From NCBI GenBank assembly GCA_007127575.1, contig SKZC01000451.1, positions 1 to 6,999 of the forward strand: DNA of 6,999 bases, read 5' to 3'. How positions within the stretch are numbered: the stretch's first letter is position 1; each line of letters begins with the position of its first letter. This document shows positions 1 through 6,212 of the stretch, one piece after another. A program made the position numbers and the translations under genes. Below the pieces are notes generated by a model that ran no database searches, was not told where the DNA came from, and saw only the letters and a program-made list of their open reading frames with translations. The stretch is from Gemmatimonadota bacterium (GTDB taxonomy: Bacteria; Gemmatimonadota; Gemmatimonadetes; Longimicrobiales; Gaopeijiaceae).

Positions 1-248
1 ACCACCGTGGACTCCTCACGCCACTCACGGGACACCTGCTTGTACGGCTGAGTTACCGGAATGACCTCCAGGACTCCGGAAAACCCTTCCAGGAGACCCG
101 AGTCGACCCGCCCATCATTGCCGATGAGTCCCACGGCCGTTCGTTGCCGACCGGGTATGGGCCGGGCATCATAGCCCATCTCCCGGATCCGGTTCACCAC
201 CCCATCGATCTCCGACTGCGTTGCACCGTGCTTCATGACGATGAGCAT
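1..248 (-). CDS. aroF: 3-deoxy-7-phosphoheptulonate (DAHP) synthase, AroF/Thermotoga type, N-terminal fragment
   Basis: DAHP synthase condenses phosphoenolpyruvate with erythrose 4-phosphate, the first step of the cytosolic shikimate pathway. Only the first 82 codons are in the window; the catalytic barrel lies beyond the left edge. My translation begins MLIVMKHGATQSEID, and contains GRQRTAVGLIGND (residues 33-45) and PYKQVSRE (68-75). These match the ferredoxin-like/ACT-like N-terminal domain of the Thermotoga maritima-type enzyme (MIVVLKPGST, GQERTVIGIIGDD, PYKLVSRE), which in that family binds Phe/Tyr for feedback inhibition. I chose the ATG at 246-248 because it aligns with the Thermotoga start and has GGGGAG ten bases upstream; the frame stays open upstream without stops, and a second ATG at 234-236 would cut off the first strand. 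The gene follows the MBL-fold gene by 28 nt and is probably in the same transcript. Confidence 0.9.
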   Translation of the reverse strand, partial: MLIVMKHGATQSEIDGVVNRIREMGYDARPIPGRQRTAVGLIGNDGRVDSGLLEGFSGVLEVIPVTQPYKQVSREWREESTV

Positions 249-258
249 GATTCCGTCG

Positions 259-264
259 CTCCCC
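259..264 (-). promoter_or_regulatory. Ribosome binding site of aroF
   Basis: GGGGAG on the minus strand ends ten bases before the ATG at 248. It lies in the 28-nt gap after the TAA of the MBL-fold gene and decides the aroF start. There is no room for a convincing promoter in this gap. Confidence 0.6.
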
Positions 265-276
265 TGTGGGGCCTCT

Positions 277-1092
277 TTACGGTCCGTGGCTCGCCCTCCG
301 GTCCACCCGGAGCCGAAGGCCGTCCCGGGCAACCCGGGCCTCTCCGGTATACCCCAATCGGTGGAGGAGATCCGGAAGCCCGTCCCGCTCCAGCTCGGGG
401 TAACAGTGGGTCACCACCAGGAGCTCCGGTTCCGCCTGTAGGGCCAGGGTCGCCAGACTCCGGGGCGAAAGGTGGTTATCCAGGTCCGTCGGGTCCGGAA
501 TGCTGCACTCCGCCAGGAGGAGCTGCACACCGGAGAAGAAGCCGGCCAGCTCTGCACTCGGCCCGGTGTCTCCGGTGAACCCCACGTCCCCGGCGGGTCC
601 TTCCACGCGGTACCCTACAGAGTGTTCGGTATGGGGTGTGGGATGGGTTTCCAGGGTGAACCGACCACGGGGATCGGACCAACGACCCCTCCTGGGGAGC
701 TCGTGCACCTCCACCGGAAATCCAGGGTCCAGGACGAAGTCTCCGAAGGCGGAATCGAGCTTCTTCAGGAGATGCCGCACGCCCGGGGGGCCCAACACGA
801 TGAGGGGCTCCTCCCGTGGAGGGTGACATCCGTGTCGAAGCGCCCAGAGGAGGGGCGCCACATCCCCGATGTGATCCGTGTGGAAGTGGGTAAGCGCCAG
901 ATGGGTGAGCTGATCCCAGGGCACTCCGTGTCGCGCCGCCCCATGAACCGTCCCCGATCCGCAATCCAGGAGGAGATGGAAACCGTCCCCCTGAATCCAG
1001 TGAGCCGCAGAGCGGTGATCGTCGTCCGGGACCAAGGTCCCAGCTCCCAGCACAGTCACTTCCAGAGCGACGGCTCCTCCTTCACCCGTCAT
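277..1092 (-). CDS. MBL-fold metallo-hydrolase, RNase Z/ElaC-like superfamily
   Basis: This is a 271-residue metallo-beta-lactamase-fold protein. The first strand VTVLGAGTLVP (12-22) is followed by THFHTDHIGD (68-77), the HxHxDH metal motif (H69, H71, D73, H74). Further likely ligands are H157 in HTEHSVGYR, D175 in FTGDT, and H229 in VTHCYPEL; H207 in DNHLSP is also characteristic. The site looks complete for two metals, so a hydrolase is likely, probably cytosolic as there is no signal peptide. The order of motifs resembles RNase Z, but only a short loop separates H157 from GDT, with no long Gly/Pro-rich tRNA-binding arm, so I do not call it a tRNA 3'-endonuclease; the substrate is unknown. 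It starts 27 nt after smc. The ATG at 1092 has no Shine-Dalgarno, whereas AAGGAGGAG lies inside the frame at 1074-1082, so the true start may be CTG 1065 or GTG 1059. Confidence 0.88.
   Translation of the reverse strand: MTGEGGAVALEVTVLGAGTLVPDDDHRSAAHWIQGDGFHLLLDCGSGTVHGAARHGVPWDQLTHLALTHFHTDHIGDVAPLLWALRHGCHPPREEPLIVLGPPGVRHLLKKLDSAFGDFVLDPGFPVEVHELPRRGRWSDPRGRFTLETHPTPHTEHSVGYRVEGPAGDVGFTGDTGPSAELAGFFSGVQLLLAECSIPDPTDLDNHLSPRSLATLALQAEPELLVVTHCYPELERDGLPDLLHRLGYTGEARVARDGLRLRVDRRASHGP
1074..1082 (-). promoter_or_regulatory. Strong Shine-Dalgarno-like site inside the 5' end of the MBL-fold gene
   Basis: AAGGAGGAG on the minus strand falls at codons 4-6 of the ATG-initiated frame. It is 8 nt before an in-frame CTG (1063-1065), which would give fMet-E-V-T-V-L-G-A-G-T, and 14 nt before a GTG (1057-1059). 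MBL-fold proteins usually begin directly at this strand. The site therefore argues that the annotated start is nine to eleven codons too far upstream. It could also be chance from Gly-Gly codons (GGA GGA). Confidence 0.4.
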
Positions 1093-1119
1093 GTTCCGGA
1101 TGAATCCGAACGCCCCCGG

Positions 1120-4100
1120 TCACCCCGTCGCCTCCAGGGCCTCCTCCAACCGCACTCCGACAATGCTACTCACCCCCGGCTCCTCCATGGTCACTCCGTA
1201 GATCCAGTCCGCCGCCTCGATGGTCCGGGGATTGTGCGTGATGACCACGAACTGGCTTTCCTCCTTGAACTCCTCCAGGAGGCGGATGAACCGACCAATG
1301 TTGGACTCGTCCAGAGGTGCATCCACCTCATCCAGGACGCAGAAGGGGCTGGGTTTGACCAGGTAGATCCCGAAGAGTAGAGCGAGGGCGGTGAGAGCCC
1401 GCTCGCCACCGGAGAGGAGATCGATCCGCTGGGTGCGTTTCCCCACCGGAGAGGCATGGATCTCCACCGCCGACTCCAGGGGGTCGTCGGGATCCTCGAG
1501 CCAGAGGTCGCACTCGCCTCCCTGAAAGAGGTGTTGGAAGGTGGCACGAAACCGGTCTCGCACCTCGTCGAAGGTCTCCGAGAACACCTGAGTAGCCGTT
1601 CGGTTGATCTCGTCGATGGCGGTTCGGAGGTCGTCCCGGGCTCCCACCAGGTCCTCCCTCTGGCCTTCCAGAAAGGCGAGCCGTCGACTCTCCTCCTCGT
1701 GCTCCTCCACGGCCAGCATGTTCACCGGTCCCAATCGATCCAGCGCCTGGACCACCTCCTGCAACTCCGTGCGTAACTCGGTGGGATCCCCATCCACCGC
1801 CTCCGCCTCCTCCAGGAGGGCCTCCAACGATCTTCCCCACTCCCCTTCCAACCGGTCCCGGATCCTCTCGATCCGGCCCTCTACCTCACGCCGCTCCAGC
1901 TCCAGACCATGCCGACGCTCCTGGGCGTCCCGCTCCACCTCCCGGGCACTTCGCACTCGCGCCTCGCCCTCCTTGAGGGCTTCCTGGATCGTCTGAAGCG
2001 CCTCATCCCGTTCCCGAAGGCGAGCCTCTGCCCTCGTCCGGTCTTCAAACAGGCCCTCCATCTCCTCCCCCCCCTCCTTCTGCAGGGAGACGCAGCGCTC
2101 CAGCTCCCCGGCCAACTCCTCCTCCTCCCGGTCCAACTCCTGCATTCGATCCCGCAGGGCGCCTCGCGTGGCATCGAGGCCCTGGAGCTTCTCCCGGGCC
2201 CGAAGGATTTCCCCCTGCAACCGGGTCTCTTCCACACTCAGGCGGGACTCCTCGTCTCGGGCCCGCTCCCACTCCTCCTGGACCTGGTTCAGCCGGACAC
2301 GCACCTTCTCTCGCTCCGTGTGCAGCCGGGACTCCTCCTCGGCGAGCTGAGCCCGCTCCTGCCTCGCCTCGACGCCCCGCTGGCGAGCCCGATCTCGCGC
2401 AGAGCGAAGGGCCTCCAACTGTCGCTCCACCTCCTCCCGCTGCCGATGAATTCGGGTCCGGCGCTCCGAATGGGCCGCCTCCTCCGACATGGCCTCCCGA
2501 TGCTCGTCCTCCGCCTCTCGAAGCTGGGTTCGGGCCTCCTCCAACCCCTCCTCCGCAGCCCGGAGGCGCTCCTCCCCTTCCTTTCGCTCCCGGGTACGGT
2601 CGGCTTGCTCGTTCCGAAGCTCCTCCAGGCGACCGTGGAGCTCAGCGAGTCGCTCCCGCCGTTCCAGAAGTCCCGTCGCCCCCAACGGATTCCCCACACG
2701 GACCGCCCCCCCCTTCTCCAGGACCGTCCCGGAAGGGAGGATGGCCGCCTGCAATGACCCTTCCACGGAAGGAGCGCCTGGATTGCTGGGCCAGGCCTCA
2801 CCCTCTTCGTCCCACAACGCCACTCCTGCGAGCAACTTCCGCACCCACCCCGCGCCGGCGCCGCGAGGCTTCACGCCCTCGAGCACTCCATCGTCAGCGA
2901 CCTCGTCCCCCGCCACATCCGCCGGCAGGAGGATGAGGCCCCCGCCGCCCTCCCACTCCTCCAGGAACCATCGGGCCACCCGACGTGCCGCAGCCCGATC
3001 TCGAACCACAAGGGCACGACTGAGGGCTCCCAGATACCGTTCCGCCGCCTGAAGCGCGTGGGACTCGCCGGAAAGGAAGTCGGATACGATTCCCAGGACG
3101 TCGTCCGCCATCTCCTCCAGCACCGCCTGGATCACCGGATCCACACCTTCCTGATCCCGCTCCATTCGCTCCAGCGCCTGAACCTCCGCACCCAGGGCCG
3201 AGCTCCGGTCCGTGGCGGCCAGCTCTTCCGCTCGGAGCTCGTCCAACACCACACGGAGGCGCCGTACCCCCTCCTGTTCCGCCTCCACCGCGGAGCGCCG
3301 CTCTTCCACCTCCGCCGTCAAGCGGCTCCGACGGTCGGTGAAGAGGTCCCCCTGGTCGTCCAGCTCCTGAACCGTCTGCTCCGCCTCCTTCAACTCCCCC
3401 TCCATGCGACCCAGACGGCGGTCCATCTCCTCTTCCTGCTCCCGGGCGGACTCCGCATCGCCTTCCAACTGCGCGCCGCGGTGGACCACCTCCCGGGAGC
3501 GGGTCTCTAGGGCCTCTTCCTCCGCCCGAGCGGCTTTCAACCGCTCTTGAACCCCCTTGGACTCCTGACGTCGCTCCTCCAGGTTGGAGGCCAGCTCTCC
3601 ATGTTCCCCTTCCAGTTCCTGGAGTCTCACCGCCAGCCTTTGGCGCTCCCCACCGAGTTCATTGAGGCGCCTCTCAGCCTCCTCCCTCTCCTCATGGATC
3701 CTCTCAGTCCTTCGCCGCGCGGAGGACGCCTTCTCCTGCGCCACGGCGAGGTCCCGTTCCCACCGGACCAGCCGGGTCCGAACCTCATCCAACTCCCCGG
3801 ACACCCGGGCCCGCGCCTTCTCCGCCTCCGTCTGCTGGAGTCGGAGTTCCGCCACCCGAGCCTCCGCAGTCCGGATCTCCGCCTTCAAGCCCTGACCCAC
3901 CTCCTCATCCCCTTCCAGCCCCGAGCGAATCTCCTGAAGTCGATGGTCCAGCTCCTGAAGCTCCCCTCGGAACACCGACGTCTCCAGGGCGAGTCGACGG
4001 TCCCGCAGCTCCTGGTAGCGTTGAGCCCGTCCCTTTTGCCGGGCGAGGGATCGGACCTTCGTCTGGACCTCACCGATGACATCATCCAGACGCTGCAGGT

Positions 4101-4659
4101 CCAACTCCGCCCGCTCCAGTCGCCGGGACGCCGCCTTTCGACGATCCTTGTACTTTCCGATTCCCGCCGCTTCCTCGAAAAGCCCCCGCCGTTCGTCCGC
4201 TCGGTCCGACAGGATGGCATCGATCATGCGCGACTCGATCACCGAGTAGGCGTTGGCACCGAGGCCCGTGTCTCGACATAGGTCCTGGATGTCCCGAAGC
4301 CTGCAGGGGGAGCGATTCAACGAATATTCACTCCCTCCGTCCCGGTATACGGTCCGCGAGATTTCCACCTCTTCGAAGGGCACCGGTAACGTCCCGTCGC
4401 CATTGGAGACCGCCATGGTCACCGACCCCCGATTCACCGGACGACGGTTCACCGTCCCCTGGAAGATGGCCTCCTCCATTTTCGCTCCACGGATCGCCGT
4501 GGGCCTTTGCTCTCCCAGAACCCACCGGACCGCATCGCTGATGTTGGACTTCCCGCAGCCGTTGGGGCCCACGATGGTGGTGATCCCGTCGTGGAAACGG
4601 ATCTCGGTTCGGTCTGCAAAAGACTTGAATCCGTGAAGCCGGAGGGAGAGAAGTTTCAT
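1120..4659 (-). CDS. smc: Chromosome segregation protein Smc (condensin ATPase)
   Basis: Smc forms the bacterial condensin with ScpA and ScpB, loads on DNA and extrudes loops using ATP to compact and separate chromosomes. The 1179 residues match the usual length. The N-terminal half-head has Walker A GPNGCGKSN (31-39) and EEAAGIGKYK (162-171). Heptad-rich coiled coils span about 171-500 and 665-955. A globular hinge lies at about 505-665, with GGAVRVGN (650-657) where most Smc hinges have a GGxxxGG-type motif. The C-terminal half-head has LGPVNMLAVEE (976-986), the ABC signature LSGGERALTALALLF (1082-1096), Walker B with the catalytic Glu in VLDEVDAPLDESN (1108-1120), and the H-loop ITHN (1140-1143). 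The segment YSVIESRMIDAIL (138-150) lacks the usual IGQG. The ATG overlaps the preceding gene as ATGA and has no Shine-Dalgarno, so translation is probably coupled. ScpA and ScpB are not in the window. Confidence 0.98.
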   Translation of the reverse strand: MKLLSLRLHGFKSFADRTEIRFHDGITTIVGPNGCGKSNISDAVRWVLGEQRPTAIRGAKMEEAIFQGTVNRRPVNRGSVTMAVSNGDGTLPVPFEEVEISRTVYRDGGSEYSLNRSPCRLRDIQDLCRDTGLGANAYSVIESRMIDAILSDRADERRGLFEEAAGIGKYKDRRKAASRRLERAELDLQRLDDVIGEVQTKVRSLARQKGRAQRYQELRDRRLALETSVFRGELQELDHRLQEIRSGLEGDEEVGQGLKAEIRTAEARVAELRLQQTEAEKARARVSGELDEVRTRLVRWERDLAVAQEKASSARRRTERIHEEREEAERRLNELGGERQRLAVRLQELEGEHGELASNLEERRQESKGVQERLKAARAEEEALETRSREVVHRGAQLEGDAESAREQEEEMDRRLGRMEGELKEAEQTVQELDDQGDLFTDRRSRLTAEVEERRSAVEAEQEGVRRLRVVLDELRAEELAATDRSSALGAEVQALERMERDQEGVDPVIQAVLEEMADDVLGIVSDFLSGESHALQAAERYLGALSRALVVRDRAAARRVARWFLEEWEGGGGLILLPADVAGDEVADDGVLEGVKPRGAGAGWVRKLLAGVALWDEEGEAWPSNPGAPSVEGSLQAAILPSGTVLEKGGAVRVGNPLGATGLLERRERLAELHGRLEELRNEQADRTRERKEGEERLRAAEEGLEEARTQLREAEDEHREAMSEEAAHSERRTRIHRQREEVERQLEALRSARDRARQRGVEARQERAQLAEEESRLHTEREKVRVRLNQVQEEWERARDEESRLSVEETRLQGEILRAREKLQGLDATRGALRDRMQELDREEEELAGELERCVSLQKEGGEEMEGLFEDRTRAEARLRERDEALQTIQEALKEGEARVRSAREVERDAQERRHGLELERREVEGRIERIRDRLEGEWGRSLEALLEEAEAVDGDPTELRTELQEVVQALDRLGPVNMLAVEEHEEESRRLAFLEGQREDLVGARDDLRTAIDEINRTATQVFSETFDEVRDRFRATFQHLFQGGECDLWLEDPDDPLESAVEIHASPVGKRTQRIDLLSGGERALTALALLFGIYLVKPSPFCVLDEVDAPLDESNIGRFIRLLEEFKEESQFVVITHNPRTIEAADWIYGVTMEEPGVSSIVGVRLEEALEATG
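4656..4659 (-). promoter_or_regulatory. ATGA stop/start overlap coupling the upstream gene to smc
   Basis: On the minus strand the TGA of the 330-residue gene shares two bases with the smc ATG. The fifteen bases before the ATG are pyrimidine-rich (TTCTCCCCTGGG) and contain no Shine-Dalgarno. Termination-reinitiation is therefore the likely way smc is translated, tying its level to the upstream gene. Confidence 0.75.
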
Positions 4660-5648
4660 CCCAGGGGAGAACCGGAACCGAACGAAGGGGTGACGAGGCC
4701 GGAGAAATCTACGCCTGGGATCTCCACGTACCCCAGCCAGGCGGCAGCCACGGCCCCTAAGACCACCAGGACCAGGAGAACCAAGAGCCAGGGAGATACC
4801 CGCCGCTTCACCGCCTCAGCCTTGGGTCGCGTCCCTTTACGAGCCGGAGCCGGTGAAGTCCCGGCCTCCCTGGAAACGGGCTCTGAAGTCGACTCCTCGG
4901 CGGCCGCTGACGGGACCTGGGAGCCCTGGGCAGGGTCATGGGCCGGCTCCGCTGAAGCTCCCACCGCGCCCGCTCCCTCCGATGCCCCCACGCCCCCCTC
5001 GTGGCCGGGGGATGTCGCCGAGTCTCCTGGGGAGGAAGAGGCGGGCCCGACAACCGCCGTAGGGAGGGAAGCGGAATCGACGCCTGCGGCTCGCCGCTCC
5101 CGCCACTCCTCCTCTGAAGCGAAAAGGATGCGGTGGTCTGCTCGAGCCACGAACCCGTCGGAACCAGGAGCTCCCTCCGGCACGTAGGCGACCAGGGTGA
5201 CCGACGCCTCCCGAAAGCCATCCAACAGGTCTCCCCAGCGTCGATGCTCAAAAATGGAGGATGGATCCGCCACAGGGGTCCCGGAGGGTACGAGATAAAA
5301 GCCGCCCTCATCCTGGACCCGGGCCACCCTTCGGATGGACGCTCCGAAGAGGAGAACATCATGGATCCCCTCGGCCTCTCCTCCGGACCTCAGGGGTACT
5401 GCCTCCGGGTTCCCTCCGGACAGGTCCGCCAGGACGATCCGGCCCCCATCCCGGGCCCACGACCCGGCCAGAGCCAGAGCGGTTCGGCGCGCCCACTCCG
5501 CCTCCCGGGCCCCGGGGGCCACCTGTAGCGCCACGCAGCCACCGGCGGCCTCCGAAAACGCCTCACCTGTGGGGAGCAAATCGCGGAGCGGCAGATCCGC
5601 AGCATCCTCGGGGGACAAGGCGCGCCACGCCGGAGCATCAGCGGTCAT
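4656..5648 (-). CDS. Membrane-anchored protein with degenerate ParA/MinD/CpsD-like NTPase domain
   Basis: I do not recognise a named family. Residues 36-180 read like a MinD/BY-kinase (CpsD) fold: a first strand CVALQVAPG (38-46), helix WARRTALALAGSWARDGGR, second strand IVLADLSGGNPEA (71-83, like a Walker A' strand), GIHDVLLFG (94-102), FYLVPSGTPVADPSSIF (117-133), and ARADHRILFA (168-177). The Walker A lysine loop is replaced by APGAREAEW (44-52), and the strand that normally ends in an acidic pair is VTLVAYVPEG (150-159), so ATP hydrolysis is unlikely. Residues 185-280 are a low-complexity Ala/Ser/Gly/Pro/Glu linker. KRR (281-283) precedes one hydrophobic helix (about 286-305), so the domain should face the cytoplasm with about 25 residues outside. 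AGGAG lies seven bases before the ATG. The stop overlaps smc, suggesting a shared need, perhaps anchoring chromosome or envelope machinery; that role is inference. The CpsD resemblance is by eye. Confidence 0.85.
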   Translation of the reverse strand: MTADAPAWRALSPEDAADLPLRDLLPTGEAFSEAAGGCVALQVAPGAREAEWARRTALALAGSWARDGGRIVLADLSGGNPEAVPLRSGGEAEGIHDVLLFGASIRRVARVQDEGGFYLVPSGTPVADPSSIFEHRRWGDLLDGFREASVTLVAYVPEGAPGSDGFVARADHRILFASEEEWRERRAAGVDSASLPTAVVGPASSSPGDSATSPGHEGGVGASEGAGAVGASAEPAHDPAQGSQVPSAAAEESTSEPVSREAGTSPAPARKGTRPKAEAVKRRVSPWLLVLLVLVVLGAVAAAWLGYVEIPGVDFSGLVTPSFGSGSPLG

Positions 5649-5655
5649 GGACGGA

Positions 5656-5660
5656 CTCCT
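5656..5660 (-). promoter_or_regulatory. Ribosome binding site of the membrane-anchored pseudo-NTPase gene
   Basis: AGGAG on the minus strand with a seven-base spacer (TCCGTCC) before the ATG at 5648. This is the only good initiation signal for the two-gene unit that includes smc, since smc has none of its own. Confidence 0.65.
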
Positions 5661-5696
5661 GTGGGAGGTCTCAGGTCGAGGTTCGGCGTCGGCTCC

Positions 5697-5718
5697 CCGG
5701 CCCTCGTTAGGGTTCCGG
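5697..5718 (-). repeat. Imperfect hairpin in the gap before the smc-coupled gene
   Basis: CCGG-CCCT on one arm (5697-5704) pairs with AGGG and CCGG (5709-5712, 5715-5718), with a four-base loop and a two-base bulge. No T-run follows on the minus strand, so it is not an intrinsic terminator of the usual kind. It sits in what would be the leader of the downstream transcript and could be mRNA structure. Confidence 0.35.
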
Positions 5719-5786
5719 TCGCTCGCCCCTATGATGGCCGGGAAGGTAAGGACCTGATGCGGCGTCGGCCATCCCGGGAGAAGGGG

Positions 5787-6212
5787 TCACCCGTCCGGGG
5801 AGGACTCCTCCCCGTAGATCCGCCGGGGAGCGTCGCCCCAGAGGGTCTCCAACTGGTAGAAGTCCCGGACCGACGAATGAAACACATGGACCACGAAGTC
5901 GATGTAGTCCACCAGGACCCAGCGACCCTCCTTCAGCCCCTCCACATGGCTCGGGCGAAGGCCCCCCGCCTTCAGCTCCTCGATGAGGTGATCGGCGATG
6001 GCCCTGACCTGAACGTCGGAGGCCCCACTTCCCAGCAGGAAGTAGTCCGTCGCCGCGGACCGGCCTCGCAGATCCAGGACGGCCACATCCAAAGCCTTTC
6101 GTTCCTGAACCAGATCCACGGCCCGCCGCACATCCGACGGCGGGTGAACGTCCGAGTGCCCCGGGGGAGGTGACGAGCTCACGGGAGAACTAATCCGCCT
6201 CCCGTTCCACAT
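5787..6212 (-). CDS. rsfS: Ribosome silencing factor RsfS (Iojap/DUF143 family)
   Basis: RsfS binds ribosomal protein uL14 on the 50S subunit and blocks joining with 30S, lowering translation in starvation or stationary phase. The family pattern is clear: KALDVAVLDLRG (39-50), ATDYFLLGSGAS (54-65), QVRAIADHLIEEL (68-80), EGLKEGRWVLVDYIDFVVHVF (91-111) and RDFYQLETLWGDAP (116-129). The family core is about 105-120 residues, and here the first 25 residues look like extra, Ser/Pro-rich sequence. The ATG at 6212 overlaps the end of rplI by 23 nt and has no clear Shine-Dalgarno. A GTG at 6180-6182 (codon 11) has GGGAGG upstream, at a long spacing of 15 nt, and would give 131 residues. Placement directly after bL9 fits a ribosome-linked operon. 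Confidence 0.95.
   Translation of the reverse strand: MWNGRRISSPVSSSPPPGHSDVHPPSDVRRAVDLVQERKALDVAVLDLRGRSAATDYFLLGSGASDVQVRAIADHLIEELKAGGLRPSHVEGLKEGRWVLVDYIDFVVHVFHSSVRDFYQLETLWGDAPRRIYGEESSPDG
5796..5814 (-). repeat. 19-bp inverted repeat at the 3' end of rsfS
   Basis: CGGGGAGGA (5796-5804) and TCCTCCCCG (5806-5814) are perfect nine-base arms around one base. The dyad encodes the last residues of RsfS (GEESSP) and ends nine bases before the stop-codon end. A second small dyad, GGGTCACCC (5784-5792), spans the stop codon. The downstream sequence on the minus strand is C-rich, not T-rich, so intrinsic termination is not supported. Confidence 0.5.
6122..6144 (-). repeat. GC-rich hairpin in the early rsfS coding region
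   Basis: CCCGCCG (6122-6128) and CGGCGGG (6138-6144) form seven G-C pairs around a nine-base loop, within codons for PPSDVRR. In such GC-rich sequence a stem of this size is not rare. It lies about 40-60 nt downstream of the candidate rsfS starts, where structure can affect early translation. Confidence 0.35.
6181..6205 (-). promoter_or_regulatory. Hairpin over the rplI stop, the rsfS Shine-Dalgarno and the GTG start
   Basis: On the minus strand ACGGGAG (6199-6205) pairs perfectly with CTCCCGT (6181-6187) across an 11-nt loop that contains the rplI TAG stop. The 5' arm carries most of GGGAGG, the only Shine-Dalgarno-like sequence for rsfS, and the 3' arm runs into the GTG at 6180-6182. A ribosome finishing rplI would melt it, which would couple rsfS to bL9 translation. 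This is inference from sequence only. Confidence 0.45.

Larger units (their letters stand above)
5649..5786 (-). other. 138-nt intergenic gap between rsfS and the smc-coupled gene
   Basis: This is the only gap above 30 nt in the window and the natural place for a promoter of the unit containing smc. I see no convincing -35/-10 pair by eye, though a GC-rich FCB promoter would be hard to recognise. It holds a hairpin at 5697-5718, a TCCCGGGA dyad at 5772-5779, and a ten-base direct repeat CGGCGTCGGC at 5684-5693 and 5760-5769. A 21-codon minus-strand frame starting with ATG at 5771 has no ribosome binding site and is probably not a gene. Confidence 0.5.

Noticed and set aside
157..179. Inverted repeat ATGGGC/GCCCAT with an 11-nt loop inside aroF
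   Set aside because: Six-base arms in GC-rich coding sequence are expected by chance, and the codons encode family-typical residues (MGYDARPIP).
472..1380. 302-residue plus-strand open frame spanning the MBL gene and the end of smc
   Set aside because: It runs antisense across two well-supported genes and their junction, and the translation shows no motif. High GC makes antisense stops rare.
2040..4000. Many near-repeats of CTCCTCC and similar pyrimidine runs on the plus strand
   Set aside because: They reflect repeated GAG/GAGGAG codons for glutamate in the Smc coiled-coil heptads, not a DNA repeat family.
1909..4281. Long plus-strand frames at 1909-2757 and 3547-4281, rich in Leu, Pro and Arg
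   Set aside because: They are the reverse complement of Smc coiled-coil codons for Glu, Arg and Leu; their composition follows from that. No independent start signals or domains.
5706..5771. Short minus-strand frame of 21 codons in the intergenic gap, a possible leader peptide
   Set aside because: No Shine-Dalgarno precedes its ATG, it has no run of regulatory codons, and no terminator/antiterminator pair follows.
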